Below, piece by piece: positions 42,524 to 49,997 of a DNA stretch of 64,000 nucleotides. The first letter of the stretch is position 1; every line of letters starts with the position of its first letter. Origin of the DNA: an uncultured Synergistales bacterium (GTDB taxonomy: Bacteria; Synergistota; Synergistia; Synergistales; Aminobacteriaceae); the NCBI GenBank assembly GCA_905233565.1, contig CAJOCL010000003.1:124001-188000 (forward strand), written 5' to 3'. Made by a program: the position numbers and the translations under genes. The notes beneath the pieces are model-generated. The model ran no database searches. It was not told the origin of the DNA and saw nothing but the letters and a program-made list of their open reading frames with translations.

Positions 42524-43567
42524 ATGGGAGTAATGAAACATTATCGGGAATTATTGCCCGTAACAGACAAAACGCCTGAAGTAAATTTGGAGGAAGGCAA
42601 CACGCCGTTAATCTATCTTCCGAGAGTAAGTTCAAGGCTCGGCATAAAGTTATACGGAAAATTTGAGGGCTGCAACCCTTCAGGATCATTCAAGGACAGA
42701 GGAATGTTTCTTGCTGTTGCTAAGGCTCTCGAAGACGGAAAACGCGCAGTAATATGTGCGTCAACCGGCAACACAAGCGCAAGCGCGGCAGCTTACGCGG
42801 CATCACAGGGCATTCCGTGCTTTGTTTTACTGCCGGCCGGAAAAGTCGCACTCGGAAAACTTGCCCAAGCCCTCATGTACGGCGCAAAAGTCATCGCCGT
42901 TAAGGGAAATTTCGACCGCGCTCTTGAACTTGCCAGAGAAGGTGCGGAGAAGACGGGCTGCGCAATGGTAAACAGTGTCAACCCTTACAGGCTCATCGGC
43001 CAGCGTTCGGGAGCATGGGAGATCTGCGACGTTCTGGGAAAAGCCCCCGACTGGCACGCAATCCCCGTCGGAAACGCAGGGAACATCAGCGCATACTGGG
43101 CAGGTTACAACGAGTACAAGCGCATCGGAAAAATTGACAAATTGCCGAGAATGATGGGATTTCAGGCTGAAGGTGCGGCACCTCTCGTATATAACAGGCC
43201 ATGTCCTAACCCTGAGACGGTCGCGACGGCAATAAGAATCGGCAACCCCGTGAGCGCACATCTGGCACGTGCTGCGGTCAGCGAGTCGGGCGGGGAGTTC
43301 AACGCCGTAACTGATGAGCAGATTTTAGAGGCTCAGAGGATTTTAGCGGCTGAAGGGGGAGTTTTTGCCGAGCCTGCGTCATGCGCGCCGCTTGCGGGAC
43401 TTCTCAAACTTCAGAGAGCAGGAAAACTTCCCGAAGGCATAACAGTAACAATGATTCTCACCGGCAACGGCCTTAAAGACCCCGACACGGCCATGTCTCA
43501 GGTTGGAAGGCCGACAGAAATTAATGATAATCTTGAAGATTTGATGCGCGTACTTGAAGGAAAATAA
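42524..43567 (+). CDS. thrC: Threonine synthase
   Basis: A PLP enzyme that converts O-phosphohomoserine to threonine. At 347 residues it is the short form. PSGSFKDRGM holds the PLP lysine. CASTGNTSASAAAYAA binds the cofactor phosphate region. SVNPYRLIGQRSGAWEI and ILTGNGLKDPD are family motifs. The start has ACAGGAGGA upstream. thrB follows after 3 nt, so they form an operon that ends at the terminator at 44503-44530. A TATAAT near 42487 could be the -10 element. Confidence 0.95.
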   Translation: MGVMKHYRELLPVTDKTPEVNLEEGNTPLIYLPRVSSRLGIKLYGKFEGCNPSGSFKDRGMFLAVAKALEDGKRAVICASTGNTSASAAAYAASQGIPCFVLLPAGKVALGKLAQALMYGAKVIAVKGNFDRALELAREGAEKTGCAMVNSVNPYRLIGQRSGAWEICDVLGKAPDWHAIPVGNAGNISAYWAGYNEYKRIGKIDKLPRMMGFQAEGAAPLVYNRPCPNPETVATAIRIGNPVSAHLARAAVSESGGEFNAVTDEQILEAQRILAAEGGVFAEPASCAPLAGLLKLQRAGKLPEGITVTMILTGNGLKDPDTAMSQVGRPTEINDNLEDLMRVLEGK

Positions 43568-43570
43568 CGG

Positions 43571-44482
43571 ATGATACGGTTAAAAGTTCCTGCTACAACG
43601 GCAAATTTAGGCTCAGGCTTTGACACTCTGGGAATGGCATTGAGCCTCTATAACATTTTTACGGTCAAAGAAATCCTGCCCGAAGGCGAGTATACGTGCG
43701 AAGTATGGGGCGAGGGTGTCGACATTTTGAAGGACGCGAAAAAGAACATGCTGGTTACAAGCTACCTTAAAGCCTGTGAAATTTGGGACATTAAACCGAA
43801 GGGCTTTGCATTCGAGAGCTGTAACGCCGTTCCGTTAAATCGCGGTCTAGGCAGTTCATCAACAGCTGTAGTAGCCGGAGTAATGATAGCTAATATCCTG
43901 TCAGGCTCAAAATTCCAGGAGGCCGAATTACTGCGTGTAATGACGAAAATTGAGGGACACCCTGATAATGTTGTTCCGTGCTGTATCGGCGGTATGACTG
44001 TATCATGCTGGGACGGTGAGTCGCTGCGTTATGTTAGGCTGCCTGCTTTGCCCGATGATTTGAATGTTATTGCTGCGGTTCCTGATTTCGAGGTTCACAC
44101 GGAAGATGCAAGACGTATTCTGCCTGAAAATGTCCCGTTCCGCGATGCTGTTTTCAATGTAAGCCACGCGAGTATACTTTGCGCCGCTTGGGCAATGGGT
44201 AGATGGGATCTGCTGAGGGTTGGAATGGAAGACAGGCTGCATCAGGCACACAGGGCGAAACTTTTTCCGGGCAGTACGGGCGAGAAGTTTTTGAGTGAGA
44301 TAGCTAATCACCCTGATTGTGTCGCTACGGCAATATCAGGGTCAGGGCCTACGATGATTGCGATAGTTCACGGGAAGGCCGGGAAACTCTCTCAGGCAAT
44401 GTGCAGGATTTTCACGGAGGGCGGATCGGCTTCACACTTTTTTGTCTTGAACTGTTCAAGTTACGGGACTGTTGAGGAATAA
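43571..44482 (+). CDS. thrB: Homoserine kinase
   Basis: A GHMP kinase that phosphorylates homoserine, giving the substrate of ThrC. The protein has 303 residues. The N-terminal ATTANLGSGFDTLG is typical, as is the GHMP phosphate-binding loop PLNRGLGSSSTAVVAGV. The C-terminal ISGSGPTMIAI matches the family. It starts 3 nt after thrC, and a G-rich stretch before the stop of thrC (GAAGGAAAA) can serve as ribosome site. It is followed by an intrinsic terminator. Confidence 0.95.
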   Translation: MIRLKVPATTANLGSGFDTLGMALSLYNIFTVKEILPEGEYTCEVWGEGVDILKDAKKNMLVTSYLKACEIWDIKPKGFAFESCNAVPLNRGLGSSSTAVVAGVMIANILSGSKFQEAELLRVMTKIEGHPDNVVPCCIGGMTVSCWDGESLRYVRLPALPDDLNVIAAVPDFEVHTEDARRILPENVPFRDAVFNVSHASILCAAWAMGRWDLLRVGMEDRLHQAHRAKLFPGSTGEKFLSEIANHPDCVATAISGSGPTMIAIVHGKAGKLSQAMCRIFTEGGSASHFFVLNCSSYGTVEE

Positions 44483-44502
44483 AAAACGAACTTGAAATAA
44501 TT

Positions 44503-44530
44503 ACCGCCGGTTTTAAGCCGGTGTTTTTTT
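44503..44530 (+). terminator. Intrinsic terminator of thrCB
   Basis: CGCCGG pairs with CCGGTG (one G-T wobble) around a 7-nt loop and is followed by seven T residues. It lies about 20 nt after the thrB stop. Confidence 0.75.
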
Positions 44531-44978
44531 ATTATTATCATTGAGATGGTGAATGCTTTGCAGACATTACTTTTAATATTGAAGCCGTCAGTCCAGTTTT
44601 TCCCCGTCATAGGGATAATTAAACATAATTATTATTCTGATGTTTCAAATACTCTATCGCTTATGTATTTGCTGAACTCATCAGCAGCCGCAGGTTTTAG
44701 ATGTGTAATATAGTCAAAGCACTTGAAAAAGCATAAAATTTATTGTCCACTTTTGAAGCGCTTACGAAATGGCAATATTTAAATTAGAACAGAATTTAAG
44801 ACAATCGGCTGTAGTTTTCTTTAGCCAATGCCAGAAATGTTCTATTATTCGTAATTTTTTACAATTATTATTAACAAATTTTATCACATGATATATAAAT
44901 TTCGTAGGATTTAATCACAAAGTTCATGTTATAATCTTAACATTCTAAATTTATAAAATCAGGTGGCTGTAGTTAATT
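44531..44978. other. Gene-free interval between thrB and recO-like gene
   Basis: About 450 bp of AT-rich DNA. It holds the minus-strand gene remnant listed separately and a probable recO promoter region (TATAAT-like runs near 44930). No RNA gene, tandem repeat or insertion element was recognised. Confidence 0.5.
44632..44745 (-). pseudogene. C-terminal remnant of an SGNH-like protein
   Basis: On the minus strand about 34 codons remain open and end in TAA at 44632. They encode FDYITHLKPAAADEF then SKYISDRVFETSE. The segment has the Asp-x-x-x-His-Leu-x-Pro pattern typical of the last catalytic block of SGNH/GDSL-type esterases and DUF1574-like proteins. Upstream of it the frame is closed by a stop near 44745 and no start or further domain is found. 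It looks like the tail of a deleted gene. Confidence 0.4.
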
Positions 44979-45611
44979 ATGTTCAACGGTGAAAATTTCA
45001 TCACTGCAAAAGGCGTAACCCTATCGCGGGAACAGTCAGGCGAAAATAATTTGTGGGTCAGGCTCTTTCTGAAAGATGAAGGAATGGTCAGCCTGTCATC
45101 GAGAAATTTCAAGGGCGATTCAGAACCTTTCTTGTGGTGCATATATAAAATACAAAAAAAATCCAGAAGTACAAAATATTTTGTTCAGGATATTGAAGTT
45201 AAAGATGACATGCTTTCACTGAAAAGAAGCATCACAACCCTGAAAACCGTATTAAAATGGCAAAAATTGCTTATAAGATACCTTCCTCATGAGCAGCCTG
45301 ACAATGAACTATTGACATCTTTATATTTTAATATGAAATTATTATCTTTATCGTCAATTCCTGATTATGTTGCCGGTTGGAGATTTCTATGGCAGTGGCT
45401 TATGTTATGGGGAATTGCTCCCGATATTGTAGACTTTTTTCAATCAAGGAATTTTAATAATGACGAAATATCGTTGCTTATAAAAACCGTAAATCTTACC
45501 GCTGCAGGAGTAACTAAACTTTTTGCCGAGCCAATGAGTACAAATATACGTGAAAATATCTTCAAAATTGCTGCAAAATTAGCTCCGCAAAGGCTAATCT
45601 ATATAATTTGA
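44979..45611 (+). CDS. recO: Divergent RecO-like protein
   Basis: A 210-residue protein whose first 80 residues look like the RecO OB-fold domain (TAKGVTLSREQSGENNLWVRLFLKDEGMVSL matches the RecO start pattern GxVLxxRxxxENDxxVxLxTxxxG). The remainder is helical, as in RecO (LLTSLYFNMKLLSL, WRFLWQWLMLWGI), but the zinc-binding cysteines are absent. RecO helps RecF and RecR load RecA. The start at 44979 has AGGTGG upstream. The similarity is weak, and an unrelated repair protein is possible. Confidence 0.6.
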   Translation: MFNGENFITAKGVTLSREQSGENNLWVRLFLKDEGMVSLSSRNFKGDSEPFLWCIYKIQKKSRSTKYFVQDIEVKDDMLSLKRSITTLKTVLKWQKLLIRYLPHEQPDNELLTSLYFNMKLLSLSSIPDYVAGWRFLWQWLMLWGIAPDIVDFFQSRNFNNDEISLLIKTVNLTAAGVTKLFAEPMSTNIRENIFKIAAKLAPQRLIYII

Positions 45612-45619
45612 GTATAAAT

Positions 45620-45659
45620 CAAGCCCCTGACGCTTTTATTTATCAGAGGCTTTTATTTT
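45620..45659 (+). terminator. Intrinsic terminator of recO-like gene
   Basis: AAGCCCCTGA pairs with TCAGAGGCTT, with one mismatch, followed by TTATTTTAT. It separates the gene from the convergent ilvN. Confidence 0.65.
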
Positions 45660-45663
45660 ATCA

Positions 45664-46176
45664 TTACATTTCGCCGCGCTCAATCGCAACAATTCCCGTC
45701 CTCGCAAGCTCAATTATCCCGAACTCTTTCAAGAGTTCCTCAAAAGCCTGAGTCTTCTGGTCATCTCCCGTTACTGAAAGCGTAATAGTATCCGGCGTAA
45801 TATCAATAACCGAGCCTCTGAATATATTACCGATCTGTATAATCTCATTTCTTGAGGCCCTGTCAGCAGCATGGACACGGACGAGCATTAATTCACGCCT
45901 TATTGACTTTGACGGATCGAGAATCTCAACGTAATGTATCGGGACAAGTTTCCTTAACTGGCTGCAAAGAAGTTTTATTCTTTCCTCATCTGAATAAATC
46001 TCAATCGTAAATCTCGTTACGTTCTGATCAACCGTCCAGCCTGCAGCGATCGTCTCAATGTTATAGCCCTTTCGTGAAAACAGGTGCGCCAGCTGTGATA
46101 ATACCCCTGCTTCGTTGTCCATTGCCGTAACTATCGTGTAACGCTTCAAATTCTTGTTATTCTCTTTTGCCTGCAT
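45664..46176 (-). CDS. ilvN: Acetolactate synthase small subunit
   Basis: The regulatory subunit of acetohydroxyacid synthase, which gives valine feedback control and activates the catalytic subunit. The protein has 170 residues. The N-terminal ACT domain shows MDNEAGVLSQLAHLFSRKGYNIETI. The second half (IELARTGIVAIERGE) matches the family end. It follows ilvB by 20 nt, with a TGCCTTT-rich gap and GGGAGGGGAG ribosome site, and is co-transcribed with it. Confidence 0.95.
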   Translation of the reverse strand: MQAKENNKNLKRYTIVTAMDNEAGVLSQLAHLFSRKGYNIETIAAGWTVDQNVTRFTIEIYSDEERIKLLCSQLRKLVPIHYVEILDPSKSIRRELMLVRVHAADRASRNEIIQIGNIFRGSVIDITPDTITLSVTGDDQKTQAFEELLKEFGIIELARTGIVAIERGEM

Positions 46177-46196
46177 GTCTTTAACTCCCCTCCCGT

Positions 46197-47936
46197 CTAG
46201 TACAGCATGAAGTTTGTAATAAAACTGTTCCCGCCGACCATCGGCCTCACCATCTCATCAATATCTATACGGCAGTCAATTACCCAGCCTAAACCGTCAG
46301 ACCTTGAGTTCACTGCGTCTGTTAATGCCTTTCTTAATGCCGTCTCATCTCTGACTATAACTCCGTGTACCCCGTAAGCTCCGGCAAGTTTCGCAAAGTC
46401 CGGCCCTCTGTCTAACGTCGTCTGTGAATATCTTTCCTTGTAGATTAAGTGCTGCCACTGTCTGACCATTCCTAATGTCGAATTGTTGAAAATCAGCGTT
46501 ATTATGGGCATCTTGTAATATTCTTCAGTTGAAAGCTCATTGCAGTTCATTCTGAAACTTCCGTCCCCCGTAACATGCAGGACGGTCTTTTCAGGATTCC
46601 CGGCCTGTACTCCTATCGCTGCCCCAAGTCCGAAGCCCATTGTCCCGAACCCTCCCGAAGTTATCAATTGTCCGGGATAATCAAACTTGAAGTGCTGTAT
46701 TGCCCACATCTGATGCTGTCCGACATCGGTTGTAACAATTGTATCCTGCGGCAAAATCTCTGCTGCTGCCGACAAAATCTGTTTGGGCGTTAATGTCCCG
46801 TTTTCAGGATCATCGTATTCAGTTTCGCGCCTGAAAGAAAATACGTAATTTTTCCACGCGTCATTTTTCTTGTCGTTCTTTAATTTTGATAAAAGAAGCG
46901 TCAGTATTTCCTTCGCATCGCCTATTATGTGCAAGTCTGTTTTTATGTTCTTGTCAATTTCTGAAGGGTCAATGTCAATATGTACGATTTTTGCATTCTT
47001 TGCGAAACCTGCAGGATTAAGCGTTACCCTGTCCGAAAACCTGCAGCCTACAGCGATTAAAAGATCACACGCATCACAGGCCATGTTTGACGCCTGCGAG
47101 CCGTGCATTCCTATCATGCCCGTTTTAAGAGGATCATAGCCCCCGAAAGCTCCTCCGCCCATTACCGTAATTGCAACAGGTGAATCCATTCTGTTTGCAA
47201 GCGTCCTGAACTCTTCGGAAGCGTTGGCACGGACAACACCGCCCCCGCATATTAACAGCGGCTTTTCTGAAGCGTCTATCATTTCTGCAAGTTTTTCTAC
47301 TGCTTTTATGTCAATCTCAGGATAGCCGATACTGGGGTGATGGGTTTCAATAAGCCGTGAAATTCTTTTGTTCAAACCTGATCTGTATTCGTCAGGAGTT
47401 ACGGGTGAATATTCGTATTCATCAGCCGTTGCATTTTTCTGAATGTCAATCAGAACAGGGCCCGGCCTCCCTGAACGCGCTATGGTAAAAGCCTCTCTTA
47501 CAGTATCCGCAAGATTTTTAACATCGCTTACAGTGTATGTGCATTTAGTGATCGGAAGCGTTACGCCCGTAATATCAACTTCCTGAAACGAATCGCGCCC
47601 GATTAAATCAGAATTTACGTTGCATGTTATGAACACAACAGGTGAACTGTCCATGTAAGCAGTTGCAACGCCCGTAGTTAAATTTGTTGAACCCGGCCCC
47701 GATGTTGCGAAACAAACGCCGACTTTTCCCGTTGAACGTGCGTAACCGTCAGCAGCGTGAGATGCTCCCTGTTCGTGTGCCGTCAGTATATGGCGTATTT
47801 CAGGGTGATCGTATAATTTGTCGTAAACATTTAGTATTGCTCCTCCGGGATAGCCGAATATAGTATCTACTCCCTGCTCAAGGAGACATTGTATTAAAAT
47901 CTCTGAACCGTCAAGTTTCCTTGTAATTTTATCCAT
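46197..47936 (-). CDS. ilvB: Acetolactate synthase large subunit
   Basis: A ThDP-dependent enzyme for the first common step of branched-chain synthesis, condensing pyruvate with pyruvate or 2-oxobutyrate. The protein has 579 residues. The N-terminal ILIQCLLEQGVDTIFGYPGGAI holds the start of the Pyr domain, and the catalytic Glu is in TAHEQGASHAADGYAR. The ThDP-binding motif GDGSFRMNCNELSTEEYYKMPIITLIFNN lies near 440-470. The start at 47936 has AGAGGGG upstream. A weak CodY-like site and TATAAT lie just upstream. ilvN follows. Confidence 0.96.
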   Translation of the reverse strand: MDKITRKLDGSEILIQCLLEQGVDTIFGYPGGAILNVYDKLYDHPEIRHILTAHEQGASHAADGYARSTGKVGVCFATSGPGSTNLTTGVATAYMDSSPVVFITCNVNSDLIGRDSFQEVDITGVTLPITKCTYTVSDVKNLADTVREAFTIARSGRPGPVLIDIQKNATADEYEYSPVTPDEYRSGLNKRISRLIETHHPSIGYPEIDIKAVEKLAEMIDASEKPLLICGGGVVRANASEEFRTLANRMDSPVAITVMGGGAFGGYDPLKTGMIGMHGSQASNMACDACDLLIAVGCRFSDRVTLNPAGFAKNAKIVHIDIDPSEIDKNIKTDLHIIGDAKEILTLLLSKLKNDKKNDAWKNYVFSFRRETEYDDPENGTLTPKQILSAAAEILPQDTIVTTDVGQHQMWAIQHFKFDYPGQLITSGGFGTMGFGLGAAIGVQAGNPEKTVLHVTGDGSFRMNCNELSTEEYYKMPIITLIFNNSTLGMVRQWQHLIYKERYSQTTLDRGPDFAKLAGAYGVHGVIVRDETALRKALTDAVNSRSDGLGWVIDCRIDIDEMVRPMVGGNSFITNFMLY

Positions 47937-47954
47937 AAATACCCCTCTATGAAA

Positions 47955-47969
47955 AATTTTCCTGCAATT
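47955..47969. promoter_or_regulatory. Weak CodY-like site upstream of ilvB
   Basis: On the minus strand AATTGCAGGAAAATT matches the CodY consensus at 11 of 15 positions, with all mismatches in the centre. It lies about 20 bp upstream of the ilvB start, downstream of a TATAAT element, where a bound repressor could block elongation. On its own this match is poor. Confidence 0.25.
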
Positions 47970-48026
47970 TTAGCACAGTAATTATAGAATATACTAAATA
48001 TTAACATTGTAATTGGAGATGAAATA

Positions 48027-49931
48027 ATGCAAAGAAAAATTTTAACGTTAATATTATGTCTGTTAATATCATCGTCGGCAGGTGCATATGACATCATAAT
48101 TGCAGGCGGAGGAATGGGAGGAGTTTCAGCGGCAATTCAGGCTGAACGAATGGGAACAAGCGTACTCATAATCGAACCTACGGGAATGCTGGGCGGTCAG
48201 GCAACGGCTGCGGGCGTTTCGACAATGGACGACATGAGCAGATTAAATGACAGCGGAATATACCGTGAATTTATTGAGCTTGTCCGCGAACATTACAGAG
48301 GAAAAAGAAAATCAATCGGGACTGCTTACTGGAAAACTAACTGGAAAGCTTTCGAGCCCGTTATCGGTCATCAGATACTCTCAGACATGGCCGAAAGTGC
48401 TGATATTCTGTTTCATTCAGAAATTTTGAGTGTTGATATTAATTCTCAGGACAAAGGGCGCGTTGTAACCGTAAAAACTCCCGAAGGCGTTCAGAATTTC
48501 ACCTGCAGAATATTAATTGATGCTACTGAATACGGGGATATTATACCTATGGCAGGATTGAGATACCGTTCAGGAAATTCAATATCGCCCGACATTAACC
48601 AAAACTCAATGATTCAGGATATAACATGGACGGCAGTAATACGGAAATATCCAAAGGGAGTGCCTGAAAATTTACGGCCTAAAAATCCCCTTCCCGATTA
48701 CGAAAGGGCAAGAAAGAATTACATGAATTATGTAATCCGCGATCAGTTCAGCAAAAATAACAGATCTCCTTTCAAACTGCCTGCAGAGTTTTCAACCCAC
48801 AACGCTTACAGAGCAATACCAGATTCATATCTTCCGGGAAGTTACACGGGAGCGCGCAAGGACTGGAAGAGAATTACAAAAACCGGCGTAAACTGGGGAA
48901 ATGATTATCCAGGCCAGTACAAATGGGAAGGAAGATACGGCCTTCCGACAGCTTATCTTGAGGACAAAGATTTAAGGTTTGAAATTAACCGTCAGGCATT
49001 AATAAAGACATTGAATTTCATATATTATGTTCAAAACGAACTGGGCGAGTCATGGTCAGTTGATGACAGGGAATATAACGCTCTTCCCGACGAAGCTAAA
49101 GACCTTCCGCCCGAATGGCAGGAAATTGCAAAGCACATGCCCCCGATCCCTTATGTCCGAGAATGCCGCAGGATTTTAGGCGGATACACGTACAACGCAA
49201 AGGCAATCTACGAAAATTCACGAAGTTACAGGGAGGGCAAAAAGAATCAGGAACTTCAGGATTCAATAGCAATAGGAGGATATATATTAGATCTTCATAC
49301 CGGTGATGATGATGATGATTTTGAACACGAGCTTGGCGAATGGCAGTCATCAATGAGGACTGATGAACCATGCGGAGCTTTTCAGGTGCCTATGAGAATA
49401 TTAATCCCTGAAAGTGCCGATGATTTTCTTGCTGCTGAAAAGAATTTGTCAATGTCAAGGCTTGCTTCAGGGGCTTTGAGGCTTCAGCCGATCTGTATGA
49501 TGACCGGTCAGGCTGTCGGAGCATTAGCGGCACTGTCAGTTAAAACGGGGATTAAGCCGCGAGATATTCACGCCCTTCATGTTCAGCGTGTACTTTCTGA
49601 TTCAGGCGTAAGATTATCGCTTGCTGATTATTCGGATGTTCCTGAAGGAAATAAATATTACGGTGCAGTACAGATTGCGACACTCTACAGGCTTATTGAA
49701 CCTGAAAAATATCCCGTTTACCCTAAACAGAGAATCAGCACCCCTTCAAAGAGTAAAAGCGTTTCGGGACGTTTCGGAGTGAACAGCATAGTTAAGAAAA
49801 AGGAACTTGAAGACATGATTAAACGCGCAGAAGAAGTAATGAATAAAAAATTAACTCTGCCAGTTTTAAGCAGAGACATAAAGCGCGGAGAAGCTGTTGA
49901 AGTTATAATCAAAGCAATGGACAATGTATAA
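48027..49931 (+). CDS. Exported FAD-dependent oxidoreductase
   Basis: A 634-residue protein of the FAD_oxidored type (Pfam PF12831). A signal peptide MQRKILTLILCLLISSSAGA comes first, so it should act outside the cytoplasm. The FAD-binding GGGMGGVSAAIQAERMG and EPTGMLGGQATAAGVSTMDDM motifs follow directly. The middle holds long Tyr/Asp-rich stretches, and GALRLQPICMMTGQAVGALAAL is a family C-terminal block that contacts FAD. An acidic DDDDDF run is seen near 430. The substrate is unknown; relatives occur with carbohydrate or glycan use. It is divergent from ilvB and ends at a bidirectional terminator. Confidence 0.85.
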   Translation: MQRKILTLILCLLISSSAGAYDIIIAGGGMGGVSAAIQAERMGTSVLIIEPTGMLGGQATAAGVSTMDDMSRLNDSGIYREFIELVREHYRGKRKSIGTAYWKTNWKAFEPVIGHQILSDMAESADILFHSEILSVDINSQDKGRVVTVKTPEGVQNFTCRILIDATEYGDIIPMAGLRYRSGNSISPDINQNSMIQDITWTAVIRKYPKGVPENLRPKNPLPDYERARKNYMNYVIRDQFSKNNRSPFKLPAEFSTHNAYRAIPDSYLPGSYTGARKDWKRITKTGVNWGNDYPGQYKWEGRYGLPTAYLEDKDLRFEINRQALIKTLNFIYYVQNELGESWSVDDREYNALPDEAKDLPPEWQEIAKHMPPIPYVRECRRILGGYTYNAKAIYENSRSYREGKKNQELQDSIAIGGYILDLHTGDDDDDFEHELGEWQSSMRTDEPCGAFQVPMRILIPESADDFLAAEKNLSMSRLASGALRLQPICMMTGQAVGALAALSVKTGIKPRDIHALHVQRVLSDSGVRLSLADYSDVPEGNKYYGAVQIATLYRLIEPEKYPVYPKQRISTPSKSKSVSGRFGVNSIVKKKELEDMIKRAEEVMNKKLTLPVLSRDIKRGEAVEVIIKAMDNV

Positions 49932-49934
49932 AAT

Positions 49935-49980
49935 AGAAAAAGCCGCCAAACTCACACGGGAATACGGCGGCTTTTCTTTT
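49935..49980. terminator. Bidirectional intrinsic terminator
   Basis: AAGCCGCC and GGCGGCTT form a perfect 8-bp GC-rich stem with an 18-nt loop. A run of A residues precedes it and a run of T residues follows, so it serves both the FAD oxidoreductase gene and the convergent P-type ATPase gene. Confidence 0.85.
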
Positions 49981-49997
49981 AGCATTTCTAATTCAGC

